Below, piece after piece: positions 38,733 to 49,037 of a stretch of DNA of 64,000 bases. A program made the position numbers and the translations under genes. The stretch spans positions 2,666,001-2,730,000 of the forward strand of contig NC_016887.1 in the NCBI RefSeq assembly GCF_000284035.1, written 5' to 3'. Each line of letters opens with the position of its first letter. The stretch's first letter is position 1. Source of the DNA: Nocardia cyriacigeorgica GUH-2. Its GTDB lineage: Bacteria; Actinomycetota; Actinomycetes; Mycobacteriales; Mycobacteriaceae. A model generated the notes under the pieces. It was given only the letters and a program-made list of their open reading frames with translations, did not search any database and was not told the origin of the DNA.

Positions 38733-38936
38733 TCATTCCCGGCGATGCCTGCGGTGGCTGGTGTCGCACAGCGGATAACACTTGGAGCGCTTACACAGGC
38801 AGATCGCGACCTGGAAACGATCCGAGCGCACGATGCGCCCGTCGGCGGTGACCAGCTCGACCGGGCCGTCGACGAGGGCGGGACCGTCCTTGGTGAACCG
38901 CACGCGCGTGGGTTCAGGGCTTGGTTCGGTCGGCAC
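38733..38936 (-). CDS. CDGSH-type iron-sulfur protein
   Basis: The 67-residue protein has CLCKRSKCYPLCDTSH, which gives the three Cys and one His ligands of a [2Fe-2S] CDGSH cluster; the Gly of CDG is Thr. These proteins can pass electrons or clusters. Its start lies inside the end of the methyltransferase gene (23-base overlap). With the diiron protein gene it forms a three-gene operon. Confidence 0.9.
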   Translation of the reverse strand: MPTEPSPEPTRVRFTKDGPALVDGPVELVTADGRIVRSDRFQVAICLCKRSKCYPLCDTSHRRHRRE

Positions 38937-39570
38937 GGATCACCACCAATTCCTCATGTCGCTGACCGGGTTCGATCAGGCCTTGCTCGGCCAGCCACTG
39001 CGCCCGCGAACGCATGATCGGCCCGAACGGAATCCGGGAGCGTGCCACCACGGCCGCCTTCAGCCCGCCGGCCCGCAACCGGGACACGGTGATGTGCGGC
39101 CCGCTGATCGCCGATTGCACCAGCAGGGCGACCCCGTTGTGGTCGAGAAGGCTCGGCAGCCGGGCGCACAGCGGGTCGAGCAGGGCCCGGCCGCGATCGC
39201 CGGCGTCCCAGGCCCGTGCGCCCAAGCGGGACCGGCTGCCCTCGGCGACCGGAACATACGGCGGGTTGGCCAGCACCACGTCGAAACGGCGATTGTGCAT
39301 GACGGTGCGGAAATCGCCGTGCACCAGTTCGACGGCGAGCCTGCGCAGCCGGATGTTCATCCAGGCCGAGAGCACGGCCGCGCGGGAGATGTCGACCGCG
39401 GTCACGGTCGCGGCACCGGCCTTGGCCGCGGCGATCGCGACGGCGCCGGTGCCGGTACACAGATCGAGCACCCGTCCGCCGGGTGCCAGCCCGGCCTCGG
39501 TCAGGGCGCGGGCGAGCAGCCAGGAATCGGCCTGCGGGCGGTACACGCCTGGGGCGCAAATGAGTCTCAT
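38914..39570 (-). CDS. HemK2/PrmC-like SAM-dependent methyltransferase
   Basis: The 218-residue class I methyltransferase has the SAM motif LDLCTGTGAVAIAAAK and the catalytic NPPY in VVLANPPYVPV. NPPY enzymes methylate Gln or other amide or amine nitrogen. It is unlikely to be the main release-factor methylase, which is normally located with prfA. It lies 18 bp after the diiron protein gene, so its substrate may belong to that pathway. Confidence 0.88.
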   Translation of the reverse strand: MRLICAPGVYRPQADSWLLARALTEAGLAPGGRVLDLCTGTGAVAIAAAKAGAATVTAVDISRAAVLSAWMNIRLRRLAVELVHGDFRTVMHNRRFDVVLANPPYVPVAEGSRSRLGARAWDAGDRGRALLDPLCARLPSLLDHNGVALLVQSAISGPHITVSRLRAGGLKAAVVARSRIPFGPIMRSRAQWLAEQGLIEPGQRHEELVVIRADRTKP

Positions 39571-39588
39571 GTCGAGGGGATATCCCGT

Positions 39589-40620
39589 TTAGCCCGCATC
39601 ATTCGTGCTGGTCGTCGGCTCGCTCGGCAGCACCGACGGATCCAGCAGCGAACTGCGCCCGGCGCGCCAGCAATCGACCACGTGATCACCGAAACGATCT
39701 TCGAGCAGATTGGTCGCCTGGATGCCGAACACCATCGACGGAATCAGGGCCGGTTCGCGCGCGGCCAGATCGCCGATGACGCCGTCGCGCATGACCTGCT
39801 CGTGCACGGCGTCGGCCTCCACGTGCTCGCGATAGAACAGCACACAGGCCGGATCGGCGCCCATCCGCTCGAGGACCTCCACCAGCCGCGCCGAACCGGG
39901 CGGCGAGGTGATCTCCACGGTGGCGAAATGCCCGACCAGCGCACCCCGCCATTTGCGGTGCAGCCCGAACAGCGACATGGTGTTGACCAGCGCGATCATC
40001 GGCGTCGGCACCGCATCCAGGTAGTGCAGGTAGCCCGGGTCGAGCCCGGCACCGGCCAGCAGATCGGCGAACAGCCGGGCGTGCACGCGTTCGCCGCGCC
40101 CGCCGCCGAACTCGTCGAACTCCACCGCCACCAGTGAGGCCTTGGCCTGCCCGCGCAGCCGCGGAATCACCCAGGCGTAGGGGTCGGCCTCCTTGTGGTG
40201 GTAGATGGAGCGGTGCACGAAGTATTCGCGCAGCTGAGTCCAATCCAGGTGCTCGCGCAGATACCGGCCGACGCCGGGGGCATCGACCGGGGCGGTGAGC
40301 AGATAGTCGAGTTCGCCGTCGAGGTCGCGGCCGCCGGCAACGTCGTCGTGCAGTGCCTCCGACCAGGCCTGCTCGAGTTCGGCGCGCAGCCGCAGCAGTC
40401 CCGGGTCCCACTCCCAGTCCGGATCCACCCCCTCGAAGCCGTGATAGTGCAGCTCATAGCAGGTGTGCAGGGCCAGGTGCAGATCATCGCTGTACGGGTC
40501 GATATGCCCGGCGGGCGGCACCGGATTGCCGGGCTGCCCGCGCAATGTCTGCGTCATGGCCTCCGACAGCGGGCCGCGTGGCCGGGGCAGCACGAGATGG
40601 TCCTCGATCGCTGGGGACAT
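39589..40620 (-). CDS. Haem-oxygenase-like diiron (iron-containing redox enzyme) family protein
   Basis: The 343-residue protein has helices with candidate metal ligands: Glu132 (REYFVHR), His142 and Glu144 (HHKEAD), Glu167/Asp169 (VEFDEFGGG), and His266, Asp270 and His273 (REHVEADAVHE). This layout fits the HDO superfamily, which performs N-oxygenation, C-C cleavage or desaturation. ATG 40620 lies 9 bases after GGGTAT, a stress-type -10 box, so the mRNA may be leaderless. The product is unknown. Confidence 0.82.
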   Translation of the reverse strand: MSPAIEDHLVLPRPRGPLSEAMTQTLRGQPGNPVPPAGHIDPYSDDLHLALHTCYELHYHGFEGVDPDWEWDPGLLRLRAELEQAWSEALHDDVAGGRDLDGELDYLLTAPVDAPGVGRYLREHLDWTQLREYFVHRSIYHHKEADPYAWVIPRLRGQAKASLVAVEFDEFGGGRGERVHARLFADLLAGAGLDPGYLHYLDAVPTPMIALVNTMSLFGLHRKWRGALVGHFATVEITSPPGSARLVEVLERMGADPACVLFYREHVEADAVHEQVMRDGVIGDLAAREPALIPSMVFGIQATNLLEDRFGDHVVDCWRAGRSSLLDPSVLPSEPTTSTNDAG

Positions 40621-40629
40621 AGTGGCGGC

Positions 40630-40654
40630 ATACCCGGTGCCGGGGACGGCAATC
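40630..40654 (-). promoter_or_regulatory. SigB/SigF-type promoter of the HDO operon
   Basis: GATT (40654-40651), 15 bases ending GCACC, then GGGTAT (40635-40630), reading leftward within the 37-bp gap after the aldehyde dehydrogenase gene. Confidence 0.5.
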
Positions 40655-40657
40655 AGG

Positions 40658-42109
40658 TCACAGCGCGATCCCGATGTACTTGGTCTCCAGATACTCCTCG
40701 AGACCTTCGGCGCCGCCCTCGCGGCCCAGGCCCGAGGACTTCACCCCGCCGAACGGTGCGGCCGGGTTGGAGACGACGCCGGAGTTGAGGCCGATCATCC
40801 CGGTCTCCAGCCGCTCGGCGACGGTGAGGGCCTCGCCGATGTTCTCGGCGAACACGTAGCCGATGAGCCCGGCATCGGTGTCGTTGGCCATCGCCACCGC
40901 TTCGCCGGTGGTGGTGAAGGTGCGGATCGGGGCGATCGGGCCGAAGATCTCTCCGGTCAGGATCGCCGAGTCCGGGTCCAGGTCGGCCAGCACCGTCGGT
41001 TCGACGAAATGGCCGGGGCCGGGGAGGGTTTTGCCGCCGGTGAGCACGCGGGCGCCGCGGTCGGTGGCGTCCTCGACCAGGGCGCTCACCTTGGTGACTG
41101 CGGCGGCGTCGATGAGTGGCCCGACGTCGGTGCCTGCGTCCAGGCCGTTGCCGACCGTGAGCGCGGCGAGCGCGTCGGCCAGGCGGCGCGCGAACTCCTC
41201 GGCCAGCGATTCGTGCACCAGGAACAGGTTGGCGGCCGTGCAGGCCTCGCCGGTATTGCGCATTTTGGCGGCGACGGCTCCGGCGACGGCGCGATCGAGA
41301 TCCGCCGACGCCAGCACCACGAACGGTGCGTTGCCGCCGAGTTCCATCGACACCCGCAGCATCCGCTCGGCGGCCTGCGCGGTGAGCGCGCGCCCGACGG
41401 CGGTGGAGCCGGTGAAGGTGAGCTTGCGCAGGCGCGGATCGGTGATGATCGGCTGCGACAGTTGCGGGGCCGCGGAGGTCGTCACGCAGTTGACCACCCC
41501 CGGTGGCAGCCCGGCCTCGTCCAGCACCGTCATCAATGCCAGCATGGTCAACGGTGTCTGCGGTGCCGGTTTGATCACCACCGTGCACCCGGCTGCCAGT
41601 GCGGGCGCGATCTTGCGGGTGCCCATGGCGAGCGGGAAATTCCACGGCGTGATCGCGAAGACCGGCCCGACGGGCTGTTTCAGCGTCATGATCCGGTTGC
41701 CGCCGGCCGGTGCGCGCTGATAGCTGCCCGACGCGCGCACGCCCTGTTCGGCGAACCAGCGCAAGAACTCCGCGCCGTAGGCGACCTCACCGCGCGCCTC
41801 GGCCAGCGGCTTGCCCATTTCCAGGGTGATCAGGGTGGCGAACTGGTCGGCGCGCTCGTGTAGCAGCGCGAACGCGGCCATCAGGATGTCGCTGCGGGCC
41901 CGCGGATCGGTGTCGGCCCAGGCGGATTGGGCGCGCGCGGCGGCGTCGAGCGCGGCCAGACCGGTGGCCGGGTCGGCGTCGGCGACGTGGGTCAGCGTCG
42001 TTGCGGTGGCGGGGTTCTCGACGGCGAGAGTGGCCGGGTGATCGGTCCAGTGACCGTCGATGAAGTGTCCGGTGGGCAGGTCGGCCAGGGCCTGATCGAC
42101 GGGGCTCAC
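40658..42109 (-). CDS. NAD(P)-dependent (succinate-)semialdehyde dehydrogenase family protein
   Basis: The 483-residue aldehyde dehydrogenase has ITPWNFPLAMGTRKIAPAL, FTGSTAVGR, the catalytic Glu in MELGGNAPF and the nucleophile Cys in NTGEACTAANLF. It is most like the GabD branch. GTG 42109 overlaps the stop of the alcohol dehydrogenase gene in GTGA; the longer frame seen upstream runs antisense-like through that gene and is not coding. The pair would turn an alcohol into an acid through the aldehyde. Confidence 0.92.
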   Translation of the reverse strand: MSPVDQALADLPTGHFIDGHWTDHPATLAVENPATATTLTHVADADPATGLAALDAAARAQSAWADTDPRARSDILMAAFALLHERADQFATLITLEMGKPLAEARGEVAYGAEFLRWFAEQGVRASGSYQRAPAGGNRIMTLKQPVGPVFAITPWNFPLAMGTRKIAPALAAGCTVVIKPAPQTPLTMLALMTVLDEAGLPPGVVNCVTTSAAPQLSQPIITDPRLRKLTFTGSTAVGRALTAQAAERMLRVSMELGGNAPFVVLASADLDRAVAGAVAAKMRNTGEACTAANLFLVHESLAEEFARRLADALAALTVGNGLDAGTDVGPLIDAAAVTKVSALVEDATDRGARVLTGGKTLPGPGHFVEPTVLADLDPDSAILTGEIFGPIAPIRTFTTTGEAVAMANDTDAGLIGYVFAENIGEALTVAERLETGMIGLNSGVVSNPAAPFGGVKSSGLGREGGAEGLEEYLETKYIGIAL

Positions 42110-43233
42110 GCGTTCGCCTGCTCGGGCTGATCGAACATGATGACCTGGCGGATCGCCAGGCCGTCGGCGAGCAGATCCATCGCCTCGTTGATCTCGGTCA
42201 GCGCGATGCGCGACGAAATGAGCTTGTCCACCGGCAATTTCCCGTCCCGCCACATCTGCGCGTAGCGGGGGATATCGCGCGCGGGGACGGCCGAACCGAG
42301 GTAGCTGCCGATCACCGTGCGTGCTTCGGCGGTGATCGTCAACGGTGAGATCGAGGCGCGCGCGGCCGGCGCGGGCAGGCCCACGGTGATCGTCGTGCCG
42401 CCGGATCGGGTTGCGGCGAAAGCGGTTTCGAAGGCACGCGGATGGCCGGCGCATTCGATGACGTAGCGGGCCTTGATGCCGGCCTCGGCGATCTGCTCGG
42501 GGGTGTAGACCTCGGTGGCGCCCAGCGCCTTGGCCTGCTCCAGTTTGTCCGCGACCGTATCGACCGCGATGATCTGGCGCACGTCCTGCGCCTTCGCGGT
42601 GATCACCGCCGCCATGCCGACTCCGCCGAGCCCGACCACCATCACCGAATCCGATGGCGCCGGCTTGGCCACATTGAGCACCGCACCGCCACCGGTGAGG
42701 ACGGCGCAGCCCAGCACCGCGGCGACATCCGGCGGGATATCGGCGTCGACCGGGACCGCCGAGGCGCGGTCGATCACGGCGTGGGTGGCGAATCCGGAGA
42801 CCCCGAGATGATGGTGCACGGTTTCGCCGTCGCGGGTCAGGTGCCGCGAATGGTGCAGCAGTTCGCCCGCGTTGTTGGTGAGGGTGCCCGCCGAACACGG
42901 CAGCCGCCCGTCCTCGGCGCAGGCCTCGCACTGTTCGCAGCGTGGCAGGAACGACATCACCACGCGCTGGCCGGGCACCAGGTCGGTGACGGCGTCGCCG
43001 GTGGCTTCCACAATGCCCGCCGCCTCGTGTCCGAGCAGCATCGGCGTCGGCCGCAGCCGGTTGCCGTCGACCACGCTCAGATCCGAATGGCACACGCCCG
43101 CCGCCTCGATGCGAACCAGCAGTTCGGTGGGCCCGGGCGGGCTGAGTTCGACCTCGCCCACGGTGATCGGCCGCGATCGGGCGAACGGCCGGGCCCGGCC
43201 GGATTCCTCGAGGACAGCTCCGGTGATCTTCAT
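42106..43233 (-). CDS. Zinc-dependent alcohol dehydrogenase (MDR)
   Basis: The 375-residue protein has the catalytic zinc motifs GVCHSDLS and LGHEAAG, and the structural zinc lobe CEQCEACAEDGRLPC with four Cys. The cofactor motif is GLGGVGMAA. It resembles the AdhD/benzyl alcohol-type enzymes of mycobacteria. GGGAG lies 3 bases before ATG 43233. It is translationally coupled to the aldehyde dehydrogenase and divergent from the PucR-type regulator, which probably controls both. Confidence 0.9.
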   Translation of the reverse strand: MKITGAVLEESGRARPFARSRPITVGEVELSPPGPTELLVRIEAAGVCHSDLSVVDGNRLRPTPMLLGHEAAGIVEATGDAVTDLVPGQRVVMSFLPRCEQCEACAEDGRLPCSAGTLTNNAGELLHHSRHLTRDGETVHHHLGVSGFATHAVIDRASAVPVDADIPPDVAAVLGCAVLTGGGAVLNVAKPAPSDSVMVVGLGGVGMAAVITAKAQDVRQIIAVDTVADKLEQAKALGATEVYTPEQIAEAGIKARYVIECAGHPRAFETAFAATRSGGTTITVGLPAPAARASISPLTITAEARTVIGSYLGSAVPARDIPRYAQMWRDGKLPVDKLISSRIALTEINEAMDLLADGLAIRQVIMFDQPEQANA

Positions 43234-43294
43234 CGGCTCCCTGACGTCGTGACGGGTGGGTCGGCGGTTCCAAGATATGGCCGCGATCACCAGG

Positions 43295-43316
43295 TGTACA
43301 TGACCTTGCCGTACAT
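43295..43316. promoter_or_regulatory. Direct repeat in the adh/pucR spacer
   Basis: GTACAT occurs at 43296-43301 and 43311-43316, 15 bp apart, within TGTACATGACCTTGCCGTACAT; TGTAC/GTACA also form an inverted repeat. It may be the regulator's binding site. Confidence 0.35.
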
Positions 43317-43362
43317 TCATTCCGACGACGAGTGTGCGTCGTGCACATAGGAAGGTCCGATC

Positions 43363-45216
43363 GTGGAGCTATCGCTGCTGGAAGGCATCGACGCCGGCAT
43401 CACCGAGGACGAGCTCGACGCCCAACTCACCGAGGCTCTGCGGCGCCACGAGATCACCGAGGCCGCCGCGACCGCCGCCCGCGCCATCCACCGCAGGCTG
43501 GCCGAACGCCGCGAGCGCGAAGAACTGCTGCGGGTGCTGCACGACACCGCCACCGACCTGACCGGCATCCGCGACGTGGAGGCGGTGCTGGCCGCCATCG
43601 TGCGGCGCACCCGGCTGCTGACCGGCAGCGATATGGCCTACATCAGCCTCAACGACTACCGCACCCGCGAGACCTACATCCGCAAATCCGACGGCGTGAT
43701 CACCCAGGCCTACCGGACCATCCGGATGCCCATCGGTACCGGCGTGCTCGGGAAGGCGGCGGCGGGGCTGTCGCCGTATCAGTCGGCCGACTATCTCGCC
43801 GACCCGGACATCGTGCATCTGCCACATATCGACGCCATCGTCCGCGCCGAAGGCGTGCGCGCGATCCTCGGGGTGCCGTTGAATCTGCACGGCAGCGTGA
43901 TCGGCGCGCTGTTGATCGCGGATCGGTCGCCGCGCAGCTATCCCAGCGGGCTCATCGACCTCATCGATACCGTCGGCAAACACGCCGCGGTCGCGCTCGA
44001 CAATGCCGAACGCTTCGCCGAGATCACCAGTGCGCTCGATGATCTCGCCACCCAGCAAGACACCCACATCGGCCGGGTGCGGCAGTTGCAGGACGTCATC
44101 GCGCTGGACGAGCGGCTGATCGAAACGGTGGTCGGCGGGCGCGGGCTCGAGGGCTTCGTCGAACTCGCCCACCAGGTGCTTGCCGCGCCCGCCGCCGTCC
44201 TCGATCCCGCGGGCGGGGTACTGGCCGCCCATCCCGGCGGTGCGTGGGTCGAGACGGTCGGCGTCGGCGGGCCGGAATTCGCGGGTGTCGTCGCCACCGG
44301 GAAGCCACGGGCGCTGCGGGACTACACGCTGGTGCCCGCGAAGGCCGGCGGCGCGCATCTGGCGACATTGGTCCTCGCCGGTGCGATTCCGGCGGCCCAG
44401 GGCGGACTGCTGGAGCGGCTGGCGATCTTCCTGACCGTGCTGCGGCTGTTCGACCAGGTGGCCCATGATGCCGAGCAACGGCAGCAGTTCGAGGTGCTCG
44501 ACGACATCCTCTCCGAACGCGGGGTTGCGCTCGATCAGGTGCAGCGGCGGGCGGCGCGGTTCGGCCTGCGGGCGGGGGATGCGCTGACCAGCATCGTCAT
44601 CGACACGCACGGCGCCGACCACCGGCGCGTCGACGAATACGTCCGGCGCGCGCTCGGATCGAGCCGAGCGCTGGTGGCCGAGCACGGCGGGCATATCTGC
44701 GTGCTCGTCGCCGACGGGCAGCACACGGTCGCCGCGCTGGAGCACGAATTCGCGGCGCACGGCGTTATGGCGACTATCGGATTCGCCGGTCCCGCTGCGG
44801 GTTTGGGTTCCGTGCGCAGCATGCACCGGCAGGCCGAACGGGCGCTGTCGACCTTGCAGCTGCTCGGTCGCACGGGCCAGAGCCTCGACGGCGCCCGGCT
44901 CGGTGCGGTCGGCCTGCTGCTCGACGCGGCAGGCGCGCTCGGCGCCGACTACGAACCACTCGGCGAGATCACGCCGCTGCTCGACTACGACCGCGACCAT
45001 GCGACCGCGCTCACCGAGACCGCGTGGACGTTCCTGGAAACCAACGCAAGTCTGGCCGAGACGGCCGCGCGGCTGTTCATCCACCGCAATACGGTGCGGC
45101 AGCGCCTGGCCCGCATTGCCGAACTACTCGGCGCCGATTGGCTGGACAACACCCGCCGGCTCGACCTGCACCTCGCCCTGCGGATCTGGAAATTGCGGTC
45201 GGCTCCCACTCAGTAG
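43363..45216 (+). CDS. GAF domain PucR-type transcriptional regulator
   Basis: The 617-residue protein has an N-terminal coiled region, a GAF domain (about 55-230; LLTGSDMAYISLND, RMPIGTGVLGKAA, ILGVPLNLHG), a middle helical part and the C-terminal PucR/CdaR helix-turn-helix (TAARLFIHRNTVRQRLARI). Regulators of this build activate alcohol, polyether or purine use genes. AGGAAGG lies upstream of GTG 43363. It is divergent from the adh-aldh operon. Confidence 0.9.
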   Translation: MELSLLEGIDAGITEDELDAQLTEALRRHEITEAAATAARAIHRRLAERREREELLRVLHDTATDLTGIRDVEAVLAAIVRRTRLLTGSDMAYISLNDYRTRETYIRKSDGVITQAYRTIRMPIGTGVLGKAAAGLSPYQSADYLADPDIVHLPHIDAIVRAEGVRAILGVPLNLHGSVIGALLIADRSPRSYPSGLIDLIDTVGKHAAVALDNAERFAEITSALDDLATQQDTHIGRVRQLQDVIALDERLIETVVGGRGLEGFVELAHQVLAAPAAVLDPAGGVLAAHPGGAWVETVGVGGPEFAGVVATGKPRALRDYTLVPAKAGGAHLATLVLAGAIPAAQGGLLERLAIFLTVLRLFDQVAHDAEQRQQFEVLDDILSERGVALDQVQRRAARFGLRAGDALTSIVIDTHGADHRRVDEYVRRALGSSRALVAEHGGHICVLVADGQHTVAALEHEFAAHGVMATIGFAGPAAGLGSVRSMHRQAERALSTLQLLGRTGQSLDGARLGAVGLLLDAAGALGADYEPLGEITPLLDYDRDHATALTETAWTFLETNASLAETAARLFIHRNTVRQRLARIAELLGADWLDNTRRLDLHLALRIWKLRSAPTQ

Positions 45217-45259
45217 GCCAATAATGGCAGTTTCTGCCACAAAGGCGTAGGCTGCGGAT

Positions 45260-46631
<1,372 letters not shown>

Positions 46632-46669
46632 ATCCGATCGGCCCGGCGAGTCGCGCGCTGTCGGCCGCC

Positions 46670-47548
46670 TCATGCGGTCAGCACGCGCTGCTCCAACCGG
46701 CGGATCAACCCGTGGAGCTTGGGGTCGGCGGCGAGGCGGCTGTCGAGGACGATGTTCACCGCGCCACGCAGTAGTGCGTAGGGCTCCCAGCCGGAGGGGG
46801 CGATGGTGCGGGGGGCGCGGCGGGTGATGCCGTCGGCGATGGTGCGGGCGGCCTGTTCGGCGGTGATGCGGGTGTTGAGGGGCCAGGGGAGCATGGCGTC
46901 GAGTTCGATGCCGAGTTCGTCGGCGTCGAGCATGTCGTGGGTCATGGCGGTCTCGACCACGCCGAAGTAGGCGATGCCGGCGCTGGCGCCGACGGCGGCG
47001 AGTTCGACGCGCAGGGCGCGGCCGAATTGTTCGACGGCGGCCTTGCTCATCATGTACGGCGAGCCACCCATACCGGGGGCGAACGCCGCGCACGAGGACA
47101 CCACGACCACATGGCCTTTCGCCGCGATCACCGCATCGAGCGCGGGATGCACGGTGTTGAACACCCCGGTCAGGTTGATGCCGAGGACGCGGTCGAATTC
47201 GCGCGGATCCATGGTGCGGATGGTGGCGGGCGCGGGCGTCACGCCGGCATTGGCGACGACGATGTCGAGCGCGCCGAAGCGCTCCAGAGTGTGCGCCACG
47301 ACCTCGGTCATCCCCGCGCGGTCGGCGACGTCGGCGCCGAGGGCGAGCGCCCGCGGACCCAGCGCGCGAGCGGCCGACTGTGCCGCCGCCTCATCGATAT
47401 CCACCAGCACCACCGACGCCCCACGCGAGTACAAGATCTCGGCCAGTTCCAGGCCGATGCCCTGACCGGCGCCGGTGATCAGCGCCGTCCGTCCGGCCAC
47501 CGGGTAGCTGCCGCGGCCGGCGAAGGGGTTGAATGGCAGGTCGATCAC
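46670..47548 (-). CDS. SDR family oxidoreductase of the BVMO operon
   Basis: The 292-residue protein has VAGRTALITGAGQGIGLE, VANAGVTP, VVSSCAAFAPG and YMMSK. The extended C-terminus (PYALLRGAVNIVLDSRL) is typical of SDRs paired with flavin monooxygenases. Its ATG overlaps the BVMO stop in ATGA. It may oxidise an alcohol to the ketone used by the BVMO, or act on the product. Confidence 0.88.
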   Translation of the reverse strand: MIDLPFNPFAGRGSYPVAGRTALITGAGQGIGLELAEILYSRGASVVLVDIDEAAAQSAARALGPRALALGADVADRAGMTEVVAHTLERFGALDIVVANAGVTPAPATIRTMDPREFDRVLGINLTGVFNTVHPALDAVIAAKGHVVVVSSCAAFAPGMGGSPYMMSKAAVEQFGRALRVELAAVGASAGIAYFGVVETAMTHDMLDADELGIELDAMLPWPLNTRITAEQAARTIADGITRRAPRTIAPSGWEPYALLRGAVNIVLDSRLAADPKLHGLIRRLEQRVLTA

Positions 47549-49008
47549 CGGGTCACCTCATAGGAATGCGCATCGAATTTGCTGGTGCGGCGGCGGTATT
47601 CGAAGCTCCAGTTGGGGTAGAGCCCGGCATTGCCGCCGTCGGGGGTGGTGTAGTAGCTGGTGCAGCCGCCCGTCAGCCAGACCGTCGAGGCACTGCGTTC
47701 GGCCATCTCCCGCACGAAGGCGTCCTGAACGTGGCGGCGCACCTCGACCCGCCGGGCACCGGTCTCGCGCATGGTCTTCACCGCGTCCACGATGTAGGCG
47801 ATCTGCGATTCGATCATGTAGATGGCGGACTGGTTACCCGCCGCCCCGAACGGTGCCAGGGTGGCGAAGAAGTTCGGGAACTCCGCGACCGCTGTACCGA
47901 GATAGGACTGCGGACGCCGCTGATACAGCTGCGCGAGGGAGCGGCCCTTACGGCCGACGAACCGGTCGAACACCGACGGAATCGGGTCGAATCCGGTGCC
48001 GTAGATGATGGTGTCGACCGGTATCTCCACACCCGCCCCAGTGACGATGGAATGCGGCCTGACCTCGGCGATCGGGTCGGTGACCACATCAACATTGTGC
48101 TGGTCCAGCGCCGGCAGGTAGGCGTCGGAGAAGATCGCGCGTTTGCAGCCGATCATGTAGTCGGGCGTCACCTTCCTGCGCAGCTGCGGGTCGCGGATCT
48201 GGCGGCGCAACTGCATCCGGCCCAGCAGCTCATACGGATGACGGAACCGGTTGTCCACGAACCCGACCAGCCCGAAGCCCTCGATCAGCGTGTACCAGGT
48301 GCCGCGCATCGCCTTCTGCGCCAACGGCAGACGATCCAGCAGCATCCGCTCCCAGGCACCGGTACGCCGATCCATCCGCGGCACGATCCACGGCGCCGAC
48401 CGCTGAAACACTGTGAGCTGCTCGACCTTCGGCTGGATTTCCGGAATGAACTGCACCGCCGACGCCCCGGTGCCGATCACCGCGACCCGCTCACCGGTCA
48501 GTTCATGGTCGTGATCCCAGTGCAGCGAATGGAAGGTGGTCCCCTCGAACGACTCCAGCCCGGGCAGCGACGGATACTTCGCCTCGGCGAACACCCCCGC
48601 TGCCGAGATCAGGAAATCCGCGGTCAACCGCCCGCGTGAGGTGTCGATGCGCCACAGCGCACGCTGCTCGTCCCAGTGCGCGGCGGTCAGTTCGGTATCG
48701 AACCGGATATGGCGCACCACATCGTGTTCGGTGGCCACCGAGCGCAGATACTCCAGGATCTCCGGCTGCTTGCCGTAGGTGCGTGACCAGCGCGGATTCG
48801 GCGCGAACGAATAGCTGTACAGGTGCGAGGGCACATCGCAGGCGCAACCGGGATAGGTGTTGGCTTGCCAGGTGCCGCCGAGATCACCGGCCCGTTCGAG
48901 CACCACCAGATCCGCGAAACCGGCCTCTCGCAGTTTGATGGCCAGCCCGATCCCGCCGAATCCGGCGCCGACGATGGCGATATGGGTGTGCTCAGGACTT
49001 GCGGACAT
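47545..49008 (-). CDS. Baeyer-Villiger-type flavin monooxygenase
   Basis: The 487-residue protein has FAD-binding GAGFGG (14-19), the fingerprint FEGTTFHSLHWD (154-165), and NADPH-binding GTGASA near 179-184. Tight length and motif spacing resemble MymA/EthA-like enzymes of mycobacteria. GAGGAG precedes ATG 49008. It lies between the ferredoxin-type reductase gene (29 bp upstream) and the coupled SDR gene. Confidence 0.92.
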   Translation of the reverse strand: MSASPEHTHIAIVGAGFGGIGLAIKLREAGFADLVVLERAGDLGGTWQANTYPGCACDVPSHLYSYSFAPNPRWSRTYGKQPEILEYLRSVATEHDVVRHIRFDTELTAAHWDEQRALWRIDTSRGRLTADFLISAAGVFAEAKYPSLPGLESFEGTTFHSLHWDHDHELTGERVAVIGTGASAVQFIPEIQPKVEQLTVFQRSAPWIVPRMDRRTGAWERMLLDRLPLAQKAMRGTWYTLIEGFGLVGFVDNRFRHPYELLGRMQLRRQIRDPQLRRKVTPDYMIGCKRAIFSDAYLPALDQHNVDVVTDPIAEVRPHSIVTGAGVEIPVDTIIYGTGFDPIPSVFDRFVGRKGRSLAQLYQRRPQSYLGTAVAEFPNFFATLAPFGAAGNQSAIYMIESQIAYIVDAVKTMRETGARRVEVRRHVQDAFVREMAERSASTVWLTGGCTSYYTTPDGGNAGLYPNWSFEYRRRTSKFDAHSYEVTR

Positions 49009-49037
49009 GGGACTCCTCGTCGAGGCGGGACAGGGGT

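Noticed and set aside
40658..43348. Apparent 896-codon fusion upstream of the aldehyde dehydrogenase
   Set aside because: The N-terminal 400 codons run through the alcohol dehydrogenase gene in another frame; the GTGA overlap at 42106-42109 marks the true start.
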